DNA of 64,000 nt from contig JALSIM010000019.1 in NCBI GenBank assembly GCA_026990035.1, positions 1-64,000 on the forward strand, read 5' to 3'. The notes beneath the pieces were generated by a model that saw only the letters and a list, made by a program, of their open reading frames with translations, searched no databases and had not been told where the DNA came from. Origin of the DNA: Alphaproteobacteria bacterium (lineage in GTDB: Bacteria; Pseudomonadota; Alphaproteobacteria; Geminicoccales; Geminicoccaceae). Position numbers and translations under genes: made by a program. Of the stretch, positions 52,611 through 60,927 are shown piece after piece (positions within the stretch are counted from its first letter, which is position 1; each line of letters begins with the position of its first letter).

Positions 52611-54518
52611 ATGCAGCGCTACCGCGAGATCTACGAGCGTTCCCTGCGCGATCCGGAAGGCTTCTGGGCGGAGGCCGCGGAAGGGATCGACTGGGTCCGC
52701 CGCTGGGACCGGGTGCTCGACGCCGAGGGCGCGCCCTTCTACCGATGGTTCGCGGGTGCCGAGCTCAACACCTGCTACAACGCCGTCGACCGTCATGTGG
52801 AACGGGGCCGGGGCGACCAGCCGGCGATCATCCACGACAGTCCGATCACCGGTTCGCTGCGGGTCACGAGCTACGCCGAGCTCCTGGACGAGGTGGCCCG
52901 CTTCGCGGGCGTGCTGCGGCGCTGCGGCGTCGGCAGGGGCGATCGGGTGATCGTCTACATGCCGATGGTGCCCGAGGCGCTGGTGGCGATGCTCGGCTGT
53001 GCCCGCATCGGTGCCATCCATTCGGTGGTCTTCGGCGGCTTCGCCTCGAACGAGCTCGCGGCCCGCATCGACGACGCCGGGCCGAAGCTGGTGGTGAGCG
53101 CGAGCTGCGGCATCGAACCCGGCCGGATCGTGCCCTACAAGCCGCTCCTCGACGGCGCCCTCGCCCTCGCCCGCCACGAGCCCGAGCATTGCATCATCCT
53201 GCAGCGTCCCCAGGCCCGGGCCGAGCTGACCGCCGGCCGCGATCTCGACTGGCACGAGGCGATGGCGGCGGCCGAGCCCGCCGACTGGGTGCCGGTGGCG
53301 GCCACCGATCCCCTCTACATCCTCTACACCAGCGGTACCACCGGCCAGCCCAAAGGCATCGTCCGTGACAACGGCGGCCATGCGGTGGCGCTCCACTGGA
53401 CGATGAAGAACATCTACAATGTCGAACCCGGCGAGGTGTACTGGGCCGCCTCCGATGTCGGCTGGGTGGTCGGCCACAGTTACATCTGCTACGGGCCGCT
53501 GCTGCACGGCAACACCACCGTGGTCTACGAGGGCAAGCCGGTGGGCACGCCGGACGCCGGTGCCTTCTGGCGGGTGATCGCCCGGCACGACGTCAAGGTG
53601 CTGTTCACCGCCCCCACCGCCTTCCGGGCGATCAAGAAAGAGGATCCCGAAGGCAGGCTTCTCGCCCGTTACGACCTGTCGGGCTTCCGTGCGCTCTTTC
53701 TCGCCGGTGAACGCTGCGACCCCGACACCCTGGTCTGGGCGCGGGACCGGCTCGGCGTGCCGGTGATCGATCACTGGTGGCAGACCGAGACCGGCTGGGC
53801 GATCTGCGCCAATCCCCTCGGCATCGAGATGCTGCCGGTCAAGCCGGGTTCCCCCTCGGTGCCGATGCCGGGCTACGACCTCCACATCCTGGACGAGGAG
53901 GGGCGGGAGCTCGGTCCCGACCGGATGGGGGCGATCGTCATCCGCACCCCGCTGCCGCCGGGCTGCCTGCCGACCCTGTGGAATGCCGACGCGCGGTTCC
54001 TCGACGCCTACATGGCGCGGTTTCCCGGCTACTATCTGACGGGCGACGCCGGCCATCGCGATGCCGAGGGCTATCTGTTCATCATGAGCCGGATCGACGA
54101 TGTCATCAACGTCGCCGGCCACCGCTTGTCGACGGGGGCGATCGAGGAAGTGCTGGCGGCCCATCCGGACGTCGCCGAATGTGCGGTGATCGGCGTCGCC
54201 GACAGCCTCAAGGGGGAGCTGCCGCTGGGGCTCGTGGTGCTCAAGGCCGGGGTCGATCGTGCCCATGCCGAGATCTGCCGCGAGCTGGTGCAGAAGGTGC
54301 GCGAGGAGATCGGTCCGGTGGCGGCCTTCAAGCTGGTCGCCGTGGTCAAGCGCCTGCCCAAGACCCGCTCCGGCAAGATCCTGCGCGGCACGATGAAGCG
54401 GATCGCCGACGGCAGCGAATGGAAGATGCCGGCGACCATCGACGATCCCGTCATTCTCGACGAGATCGCCGAGGTCCTCCGGAGTCTCGGCTATGCGGGC
54501 GGCCGAACCGCCGGCTGA
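52611..54518 (+). CDS. propionyl/acetyl-CoA synthetase, PrpE-like
   Basis: A 635-aa AMP-forming ligase activating a short-chain acid to its CoA ester through an acyl-adenylate. Motifs: N-terminal NTCYNAVDRHV as in PrpE, the P-loop YTSGTTGQPKGIV near 240-252, HWWQTETGW, YLTGDAG, and the catalytic Lys near the C-terminus in LPKTRSGKILRG. The overall pattern is closer to propionate than acetate ligases, but specificity is an estimate. GGGAGGGAGGAG precedes the ATG at 52611. The alcohol dehydrogenase gene follows 93 bp later. Confidence 0.92.
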   Translation: MQRYREIYERSLRDPEGFWAEAAEGIDWVRRWDRVLDAEGAPFYRWFAGAELNTCYNAVDRHVERGRGDQPAIIHDSPITGSLRVTSYAELLDEVARFAGVLRRCGVGRGDRVIVYMPMVPEALVAMLGCARIGAIHSVVFGGFASNELAARIDDAGPKLVVSASCGIEPGRIVPYKPLLDGALALARHEPEHCIILQRPQARAELTAGRDLDWHEAMAAAEPADWVPVAATDPLYILYTSGTTGQPKGIVRDNGGHAVALHWTMKNIYNVEPGEVYWAASDVGWVVGHSYICYGPLLHGNTTVVYEGKPVGTPDAGAFWRVIARHDVKVLFTAPTAFRAIKKEDPEGRLLARYDLSGFRALFLAGERCDPDTLVWARDRLGVPVIDHWWQTETGWAICANPLGIEMLPVKPGSPSVPMPGYDLHILDEEGRELGPDRMGAIVIRTPLPPGCLPTLWNADARFLDAYMARFPGYYLTGDAGHRDAEGYLFIMSRIDDVINVAGHRLSTGAIEEVLAAHPDVAECAVIGVADSLKGELPLGLVVLKAGVDRAHAEICRELVQKVREEIGPVAAFKLVAVVKRLPKTRSGKILRGTMKRIADGSEWKMPATIDDPVILDEIAEVLRSLGYAGGRTAG

Positions 54519-54611
54519 GCGGTGGGGCGGGCGGAGCGCTGCGGTTTGCGACTTCCGCCGCCGGGGCGGCTGGGCTATGCGGAGCGGCGACAGAGGGCGG
54601 GAGAAAAGCTC

Positions 54612-55793
54612 ATGGAACAGCCCGATCCGGCGACGCTGAAGGCCACCTGGTCCTATCCGACCACCATCCTGTTCGGGGCCGGCAGCCTCGAGAAGCTGCC
54701 CCGCGCCTGCACCGGTGCCGGGATTTCGCGGCCGCTGCTGGTCACCGATCCGACCCTCGCCGAGTTGCCGCCGGTGGTCGAGGCTCTGGCCCTGCTGCGG
54801 GAAGCGGGATCGGAACCGGGTCTGTTCACCGATCTCCGTCCCAATCCCACGGGCGACAACGTCGATGCCGGTCTCGCCGTGCTGCGGGAAGGCGGTTTCG
54901 ACGGGGTGGTGGCGATGGGCGGCGGCAGCGCTCTCGACTGCGGCAAGGCGATCGCCTTCATGGCCGGTCAGACGCGGCCGATCTGGGATTTCGAGGATGT
55001 CGGCGACCATTGGAAGCGGGCACGGGAAGACGGAATCCTGCCGGTGGTGGCGGTGCCGACCACCGCCGGAACCGGCTCCGAGGTGGGGCGCGCGGCGGTG
55101 ATCACCGATCCCGCGAGCCATGCCAAGAAGATCATCTTCCATCCCCGGATGCTGCCGAAGACGGCGATCCTCGATCCGCGGGTGACCACCGGTCTGCCGC
55201 CGCATCTCACCGCCGCCACCGGAATGGATGCGTTGGCTCACTGTCTCGAGGCCTACTGTGCGCCGACCTTCCACCCGATGAGCGAGGGGATCGCCGTCGA
55301 GGGAATGCGTCTCGTCGGGGAGGCGCTGCCGCGGGCCTTCGCCGACGGTTCCGATCTCGCCGCCCGGGGGATGATGCTGACCGCCTCGATGATGGGGGCG
55401 GTCGCCTTCCAGAAGGGACTCGGCGCGATTCACGCCCTGAGCCATCCCATCGGTGCTCTGTGCGATACCCATCACGGCCTCACCAACGCCGTGCTGATGC
55501 CGTACGTGCTGGCCTTCAACTACCGGGCCGTGGAGGATCGGATCGCCCGCTTGTCGGGCTGGCTGGGGCTGCCGCGCGCGGATTTCGGTGCGTTTCTCGA
55601 CTGGGTGCTGGCGCTCCGGCGGGAACTCGGCGTTCCCCACACCCTGAAGGAGCTCGGTGTGGCGCCGGAACGTTTCCCGACCCTCGCCGAAATGGCGGTC
55701 CGCGATCCGACCGCGATCACCAACCCGGTCCCGCTCACCGCCGAGAGTGCCGAGGGCATCCTGCAGGAAGCCTACGAGGGCACCGGCGTCTGA
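54612..55793 (+). CDS. iron-containing alcohol dehydrogenase
   Basis: A 393-aa group III (Fe-dependent) dehydrogenase. The NAD-binding GGGSALDCGKAIA follows the family motif GGGSxxDxxKA. Metal ligands are in GMDALAHCLEAY (Asp and first His), HALSHPIG and THHGLTNAV. The family converts alcohols such as propanol, butanol, lactaldehyde-linked diols or choline-like compounds. With PrpE next door, a route from an alcohol or aldehyde to a short acyl-CoA is possible, though the aldehyde step is not encoded here. The ATG at 54612 follows GGGAG. Confidence 0.9.
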   Translation: MEQPDPATLKATWSYPTTILFGAGSLEKLPRACTGAGISRPLLVTDPTLAELPPVVEALALLREAGSEPGLFTDLRPNPTGDNVDAGLAVLREGGFDGVVAMGGGSALDCGKAIAFMAGQTRPIWDFEDVGDHWKRAREDGILPVVAVPTTAGTGSEVGRAAVITDPASHAKKIIFHPRMLPKTAILDPRVTTGLPPHLTAATGMDALAHCLEAYCAPTFHPMSEGIAVEGMRLVGEALPRAFADGSDLAARGMMLTASMMGAVAFQKGLGAIHALSHPIGALCDTHHGLTNAVLMPYVLAFNYRAVEDRIARLSGWLGLPRADFGAFLDWVLALRRELGVPHTLKELGVAPERFPTLAEMAVRDPTAITNPVPLTAESAEGILQEAYEGTGV

Positions 55794-55850
55794 CGGCCGC
55801 GGTCGTTCGGGTCGGCCGCAGCGCGGACCCGGCTCCCCGGGCCGGCGGCC

Positions 55851-57467
55851 TCAGCTCTGGAAGCGACGCCAACGGCGGATCGCGGTCTCGAGGAACGCCG
55901 TGTGGTCGGCGGGCGGATGGCTCCAGATGTCGGAGAAGGAGGGCGTGGCGCTGGCCGGACGGCGCTCCGGCGGCAGGCGATCGAGACGGACGGTGACCGG
56001 CACCGGGACACCCTCGCCGACGATCAGCGCCTCGCCGGCGGCCAGCGCCGGCAGCATCCGCAGCATCCAGGCGGAGCCGTCGGGCAGCACCCGTTCGACG
56101 AAGGCCTGATCCCGTTCGTTGCTCATCCGGAGCGCGAACACCGTACCGCACTGGGAGAGGGCGGAGGCCGAAAGTTCGGCCGGGCGCTGGCTCACCAGGC
56201 AGAGGGAGACGCCGTATTTCCGGCCCTCCTTGGCGAGGCGGTCGATGGCCCGGCGGCTGGGCGCGAAGCCCAGGGACGGATCGTCGGGCACGTAGCGATG
56301 GGCCTCCTCGCAGACCAGCAGCAGCGGCCGCACCCGTGCGCGATCCGACCACAGGCCGTATTCGAACGCGAGCCGGCAGAGCACGGAGACCACCACATCG
56401 ACGATCTCCGAGGCCATGCCCGCGGTGTTCAGGACCGTCACCGGCCGGCCGTCGGCGGGGATGCGGAACAGACGGCCGAGGATGGCGGCCAGATTGTCGC
56501 GCACCGCCAGTTTGGGGAACAGGAACTCGTAGCGGGGATCGGTGCGCGCACTGGCCAGCCGGGCCAGCAGATGGCGGTAGGGTGCGGCCCCTTCGGGCTT
56601 GTCCAGCGTCCCCAGCCGCTCGTTGATGAGATCCTCGAGATCGGACAGGCGATAGGGGATCGGGACATCGACCGAGACCAGTTCCGCCTTGTCCGGATCC
56701 TTGCAGGCGCGCTGGCGGGCCTTGAGGACGGTATCCTTGAGGATCGCCCGTTCGGCATAGGTGCGCTCGTCGTCGCCCGGCGCCAGCAGCGCCGCGAGCT
56801 CCTCGAAGGTCAGAAGCCAGTAGGGGAGTTCGAGGGAATGCGGATCGAGCACCAGCGCCTGTTCGCCGAAGGCCGCGGCGTATTCGTCGTGCGGGTCGAT
56901 CACCAGGACATGGGCGTCGGGATAGCGTTCGACGAAGCGGCCGATCAGCAGGGCCACGGCCGAGGATTTGCCGCAGCCGGTGCTGCCGAGGACCGCGAAA
57001 TGCTTGCCCAGCAGCTCGTCCACCAGCACCGAGACGGGCACCCGCGGATCGTGCCGCAGCCGGCCGATCTCGACGGCGGCCCGCTCGCCGACGGCGTAGA
57101 CCGCGCGTTCCTCGATCTCGGCCGCCTGCCGGATCGGGGCGCCGAGGCCGGGATAGCGGGAGATCCCGCGGCGGAACACCGGTGCCGCCGGCTCACCGGA
57201 GAGCTCTCCGAGGAGCTGCAGTTCGAGGATCCCGAGGTCCTCGCTCCGGCGCCCGTGCCGCATCGCATGGACGACCGCGACGGCGGCGCCAGCATCGGTG
57301 GGCACCGCGACGAGGCCGCCGATGGCGATCCCCCGGCGGCTCTCGGCGGAGCCCGTGAGGCTGCAGACCAGCCGCGCGCCGTCGATCGCGAGAACGGAAC
57401 CCACGAAATCCGATACCGGCTCCGTCGCGGGTCCGGAATCGGGGCGGATGTCGGGAAAGACGTGCAT
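55851..57467 (-). CDS. HerA-like DUF87 ATPase
   Basis: A 538-aa HerA/FtsK-type ATPase. An N-terminal beta-rich HAS-barrel-like region (about 18-130) leads to Walker A GSTGCGKSSAV (161-171), a VIDPHDEYA segment typical of HerA, Walker B LLLVCEEAHRYVP with the catalytic Glu, and an SQRPAELS arginine-finger/sensor area. HerA proteins move DNA with the nuclease NurA or serve in phage-defence pairs with Sir2 or other effectors. No nuclease or effector gene is adjacent, so this one seems to be a stand-alone form. The ATG at 57467 is chosen over 57509 for its ribosome site. Confidence 0.88.
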   Translation of the reverse strand: MHVFPDIRPDSGPATEPVSDFVGSVLAIDGARLVCSLTGSAESRRGIAIGGLVAVPTDAGAAVAVVHAMRHGRRSEDLGILELQLLGELSGEPAAPVFRRGISRYPGLGAPIRQAAEIEERAVYAVGERAAVEIGRLRHDPRVPVSVLVDELLGKHFAVLGSTGCGKSSAVALLIGRFVERYPDAHVLVIDPHDEYAAAFGEQALVLDPHSLELPYWLLTFEELAALLAPGDDERTYAERAILKDTVLKARQRACKDPDKAELVSVDVPIPYRLSDLEDLINERLGTLDKPEGAAPYRHLLARLASARTDPRYEFLFPKLAVRDNLAAILGRLFRIPADGRPVTVLNTAGMASEIVDVVVSVLCRLAFEYGLWSDRARVRPLLLVCEEAHRYVPDDPSLGFAPSRRAIDRLAKEGRKYGVSLCLVSQRPAELSASALSQCGTVFALRMSNERDQAFVERVLPDGSAWMLRMLPALAAGEALIVGEGVPVPVTVRLDRLPPERRPASATPSFSDIWSHPPADHTAFLETAIRRWRRFQS

Positions 57468-57546
57468 GCTCTTCCTGCCTCGGACACGCGTCCGCGACAG
57501 GATAGTCATCCGGGATTGACGAAGGGTTAAGACGCGGCGCCCGGGT

Positions 57547-58230
57547 TCACATCAGCTCGGCACGTTTCGCGAGTTTGCGGACCTCGCGCTCCACCACCCG
57601 TTCGACGATCTCCGGCAGATGCTGGTCGAGCCACTCCTTGAGCATCGGTCGCATCAGCTCGGCGACGAGCTGCTCGACCGTTTTGCCGTCGCCCGCGAGC
57701 GGCGGCTCGGGCTCGGGCCGGGCCACGGTCTTCGCCAGCCTGGCGAAGGCCCCGGTCGCCGCCTGCGCCGCCGCGCCGGAAACGAGCTCTTCCTCCTCGG
57801 TCTCGGTCACCGCACCTCCGCTGTCTTCCATGGTCTCCGGGGAAGGTTCGTCGATCAGTTCGAGATCCGCCTCCTTCTCGGCGAGTTCCGCCTCCACCTG
57901 CTTCTCGAGGGTGGCGAGATCCGGTTCCGGCTTCGCCGGAGGCTTCTCCTCGGGCTTCTCCACCGCTTCCGCCGGCACCTCCTTCGCCGCGGGTTCGGGC
58001 TTCGCCGCCGGCTGCTCCTTTTCCCCTCCGGCTTCCTCGCTGGGCACCACTTCGGTCAGCTCCAGGACTTCCTCGGTCTCGGTCTCGCCCTCGCCCTCGC
58101 CTTTTTCCTCGGCAGCCTTGTCCTTGCCGCTTTCTTCCTCGTCGCTGGCGATGATCTGGCGGATCGAAGAGAGGATTTCCTCCATCGAGGGTTCCTGCTG
58201 CTCCTTGGCCGCCGGCTTGCTGTCGCTCAT
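57547..58230 (-). CDS. popZ: polar organising protein PopZ (DUF2497)
   Basis: A 227-aa acidic protein with the three PopZ parts. An N-terminal helix EPSMEEILSSIRQIIASDE binds client proteins. A long low-complexity Glu/Pro/Ala/Lys linker follows (about 40-165). The C-terminal helices TVEQLVAELMRPMLKEWLDQ and PEIVERVVEREVRKLA drive oligomerisation. In Caulobacter PopZ makes a polar microdomain anchoring ParB-parS and cell-cycle kinases. The ATG at 58230 excludes 28 upstream in-frame codons of poor quality. A TTGACT at 58305-58310 may be its -35. Confidence 0.92.
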   Translation of the reverse strand: MSDSKPAAKEQQEPSMEEILSSIRQIIASDEEESGKDKAAEEKGEGEGETETEEVLELTEVVPSEEAGGEKEQPAAKPEPAAKEVPAEAVEKPEEKPPAKPEPDLATLEKQVEAELAEKEADLELIDEPSPETMEDSGGAVTETEEEELVSGAAAQAATGAFARLAKTVARPEPEPPLAGDGKTVEQLVAELMRPMLKEWLDQHLPEIVERVVEREVRKLAKRAELM

Positions 58231-58326
58231 CCGTCTCGCTCCGTATCCGGGTCGTTCTCGCCGCCCCGCCGGTTCGGCGCATGGCTGCGGCAAAACCGCA
58301 TTGCAGTCAACCACGACGACAATGCG

Positions 58327-59706
58327 TCACTCCTCGGCACGATCGTCCACGATCGCGGCGCCGCCGGGCACGGGCGGCTCGGTCCCGAACCAGGCGCCGC
58401 GGACCTCGCGGTAGTAGGCTTCCTCGTCGTAGATCGTGACATCGAGCCCGAGATCGCGGGCGGTGAGCCGGCCGGTCGCCGCCAGCAGGCGGAAGCCGGC
58501 GAGGACCAGTTCGCGCTCGGCGTCGGTGCGGGCGGTCTGCGCCTCGAACAGTTCCTGCTCGGCATCCAGCACGTCGAGCACGGTCCGCGCCCCGGTGCGG
58601 GCCTCTTCGCGGACCCCTTCGAGGGCGAGCCTCGCCGCGGTGAGGCGGGTGGCCAGGGAATCGATCCGGGCGCGCACCGTTTCCAGGGCCTCGAAGGCGG
58701 CGGTGATCTCCTCGCGAATCCGCCGGCGGGCATCGTCGAGGGCGAAGCGGGCGGCGGTGGCCCGTTGCCGGCTCTGACGGATGCGGGCGCGCACCCCCCC
58801 GCCTTCGTAGAGGGGGATGGTGAGGCGGGCAGCGATCGCCGCCTCGCTCTGACGACCGCTGTCGGGATCGGGATCGTCGGCGAAGGCGAGTTCGGCGCTG
58901 ACGGCGAGCCTCGGGCGCAGCCGGGCGCGCGCCTCGGCGATGCCGCGTTCGGCCTTTTCGAGCGCCATCCGCGCCGCGAACACCGCCGGATGGCGGTCGA
59001 GGCTCTCGAACGCGGTGTCGAGATCGGCGGGCAGATCCGCCGGCAGAGGAGGCATCACCAGGGTGCCGGGCGGATCGCCGATGACCCGGCGGTAGCTCGC
59101 TCCCGAAGCCCGGAGACGGCCGGCGGCGCGCTGGCGTTCGGCGATCGCCGCGGCGTAGCGGGTTTCCGCCTGGGCGACGTCGGTCCGGGTCACCTGGCCG
59201 AAGCGGTAGCGGTCCTTCACCGCCAGCAGGTAGCGATGGAGACGGCGCTCGTTGGCGAGGGCCAGATCCAGCACCGCCTGGTCGCGGACCACGGCGGTGT
59301 AGGCGGCGATCGCCGCCAGCAGAATCTCCTGCTCCAGCGCTTCGAGCCGGGCGCGTTCGGCCCGCATCTCGTATTCGGCACCGGCGATCCGGGCCGCCGT
59401 CTCGCCGCCGTCGTAGAGCCGCTGCTCCAAGGTGAGGGACTGGCGGAGGGTCTGCAGGGTCACACCGCCTTCGCTGCGGTCGAGCCGGCGGAGGGCGGCC
59501 GTACTCCGGGCCTCGAGGCGGGGGCGGCCGCCGGCGCGGGCGATCGGCACCCCCTCGTCGACACCGCGCAGTCGCGCCCGGGCCGCGAGCAGCCGCGGGT
59601 TCTCGAGATAGGTCTTGGCCAGGGCCTGTTCGAGCGTCACTTCGGCCCGCAGCGGGACGGGGGCAAGGGCGGCGAGGAGGAAGAACCGGTACAGCCAGCG
59701 ACGCAT
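58327..59706 (-). CDS. tolC: TolC-family outer membrane efflux protein
   Basis: A 459-aa outer-membrane channel of the TolC type I secretion/efflux group. It starts with a signal peptide (MRRWLYRFFLLAALAPVPLRA), followed by EVTLEQALAKTYLENPRLLAARARLR. Two similar halves of long alpha-helical segments are seen, each with the Leu/Ala-rich RxxLEQ-type repeats. The order pcm-tolC-popZ is found in many alphaproteobacteria. No inner-membrane or adaptor partner lies nearby. The ABC-like protein at 50 kb is not obviously its partner. Confidence 0.9.
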   Translation of the reverse strand: MRRWLYRFFLLAALAPVPLRAEVTLEQALAKTYLENPRLLAARARLRGVDEGVPIARAGGRPRLEARSTAALRRLDRSEGGVTLQTLRQSLTLEQRLYDGGETAARIAGAEYEMRAERARLEALEQEILLAAIAAYTAVVRDQAVLDLALANERRLHRYLLAVKDRYRFGQVTRTDVAQAETRYAAAIAERQRAAGRLRASGASYRRVIGDPPGTLVMPPLPADLPADLDTAFESLDRHPAVFAARMALEKAERGIAEARARLRPRLAVSAELAFADDPDPDSGRQSEAAIAARLTIPLYEGGGVRARIRQSRQRATAARFALDDARRRIREEITAAFEALETVRARIDSLATRLTAARLALEGVREEARTGARTVLDVLDAEQELFEAQTARTDAERELVLAGFRLLAATGRLTARDLGLDVTIYDEEAYYREVRGAWFGTEPPVPGGAAIVDDRAEE

Positions 59707-59782
59707 GCCGCGAAGCTAGCAGGTTCTCGCGTCAGGCGCTAGCAGATCCGGAGCCGATCTACCGATGGGATAGGCGAGTGGA

Positions 59783-60433
59783 TCAGAAGGTGAAGCCCGG
59801 CTCCGGCAGGAGGGCGGGCAGCGGCGGCACCCAGGCATCGAACGGGGTGAGCTTGCCGACGGCATCACCGAAGCGCTCGAACACCGCGACCTTGCCGGCG
59901 GCCCCGTCGATCAGCACGGTCACCAGACGGCCGCCGTCGGCGAGCTGATCGATCAGGGCGCGGGGCACTTCCCGTACGCCGCCGGCGATCAGGACGAGAT
60001 CGAAGGGGGCGAGCTGGGGCAGACCCCGGCGCGGATCGCCCGGCTGCAGGAGGACGTTCTCGCAGCCCAGCTCGAGCATCAGCTTCTCGATCGATTCGGC
60101 GGCCCCCTCCTCCTCGATCAGGAGGAAGACGGTGCCGGCGAGACGCGACAGTACCGCGGCGCTGTAGCCGGTGTCGCAGCCGATCACGAGCACGGCGTCC
60201 TCGGACCGGACCCGGGCCGCCTCCAGCATCTTGGCCAGGGCCAGGGGTTCGATCAGGCGGCGGCCGTTGCCGAGATCGATGTCCTCGTCGTGGTAGGCCA
60301 CCCCGCGGAGATGCTTGGGCAGGAAGAGCTCCCGCGGCACCTCGCCCATCGCCTCCAGCAGCCGCGGATCCTGGATCCGGTTCGGGCGGAGCTGGTTGGC
60401 GACCATGTTGGCGCGGGCACGGGCGAAATCCAT
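59783..60433 (-). CDS. protein-L-isoaspartate O-methyltransferase family protein
   Basis: A 216-aa SAM-dependent methyltransferase of the alphaproteobacterial Pcm-like group. ANMVANQLRPNRIQDPRLLEA and REVPRALIDQLADGGRLVTV are family blocks. SAM motif I reads VLVIGCDTGYSAAVL, lacking the Glu and glycine spacing of true Pcm (VLEIGTGSGY). It may not repair isoaspartate; the group usually sits beside tolC as here. The ATG at 60433 gives the standard N-terminus. Cytosolic. Confidence 0.85.
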   Translation of the reverse strand: MDFARARANMVANQLRPNRIQDPRLLEAMGEVPRELFLPKHLRGVAYHDEDIDLGNGRRLIEPLALAKMLEAARVRSEDAVLVIGCDTGYSAAVLSRLAGTVFLLIEEEGAAESIEKLMLELGCENVLLQPGDPRRGLPQLAPFDLVLIAGGVREVPRALIDQLADGGRLVTVLIDGAAGKVAVFERFGDAVGKLTPFDAWVPPLPALLPEPGFTF

Positions 60434-60531
60434 GGGAGCGATCTCCGCAGCGCTGGACAGGGCCGGAGCGGCCGGCGTCCGCGCTTATACAGGGGCGCTC
60501 CGGGGCGGACAATCGGCCATCTCGTCGCCGG

Positions 60532-60560
60532 TTGACCGGCATCTTCGCCACTCCTATATC
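60532..60560 (+). promoter_or_regulatory. strong sigma-70-type promoter of tRNA-Cys
   Basis: TTGACC (60532-60537), exactly 17 bp, TATATC (60555-60560). The -10 ends 11 nt before the tRNA 5' end. It is the best promoter match in the window and gives a reference for the local consensus. Confidence 0.75.
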
Positions 60561-60571
60561 CGGGCGGCACC

Positions 60572-60645
60572 GGCCCGGTGGCAGAGTGGTCATGCAGGGG
60601 ACTGCAAATCCCCGGACGTCGGTTCGATTCCGGCCCGGGCCTCCA
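60572..60645 (+). tRNA. tRNA-Cys (GCA), CCA encoded
   Basis: A complete 74-nt cloverleaf. The acceptor GGCCCGG pairs with CCGGGCC, followed by discriminator T and CCA. The anticodon stem GGGGA/TCCCC holds the loop CTGCAAA, so the anticodon is GCA. The T-arm contains GGTTCGATTCC. Confidence 0.96.
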
Positions 60646-60655
60646 AAAATGGGAC

Positions 60656-60685
60656 TTGGCGCGTCGGGGCCGGCGCTGCTATAGA
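60656..60685 (+). promoter_or_regulatory. promoter of tRNA-Asn
   Basis: TTGGCG (60656-60661), 18-bp spacer, TATAGA (60680-60685), 17 nt before the tRNA 5' end. The -10 is strong, so tRNA-Asn is probably transcribed on its own as well as by read-through from tRNA-Cys. Confidence 0.6.
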
Positions 60686-60702
60686 GCGCTGCGCGTTCCT
60701 GG

Positions 60703-60778
60703 TCCGGCGTAGCTCAGTTGGTAGAGCAGGCGGCTGTTAACCGCCGGGTCGCAGGTTCGAGTCCTGCCGCCGGAGCCA
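60703..60778 (+). tRNA. tRNA-Asn (GTT), CCA encoded
   Basis: A complete 76-nt cloverleaf. The acceptor TCCGGCG pairs with CGCCGGA, followed by discriminator G and CCA. The anticodon stem GGCGG/CCGCC holds the loop CTGTTAA, giving GTT. D-arm GCTCAGTTGGTAGAGC and T-arm GGTTCGAGTCC are standard. The 149 bp after it, up to the next gene, shows no further RNA gene. Confidence 0.97.
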
Positions 60779-60927
60779 TCGAGGATCTCCCGTCTTTCGC
60801 GGCATCCGGCCGAGGCCGAGGATCCGGCGCCGCGGGCCGTGCGGTCCGGGCGTCCGCCCCCTTGTTCGGGCATGTCGCTTCCGGGCTTCGATGGTATCCT
60901 CCGGCGTGACCGAGCGGGGGAGGCGAG

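Noticed and set aside
55794-55850. GC-rich partial palindromes (CGGCCG twice, CCCGG/CCGGG) between the alcohol dehydrogenase and HerA genes
   Set aside because: Several mutually exclusive short stems are possible. None is clearly better than chance in this composition, so no terminator was called.
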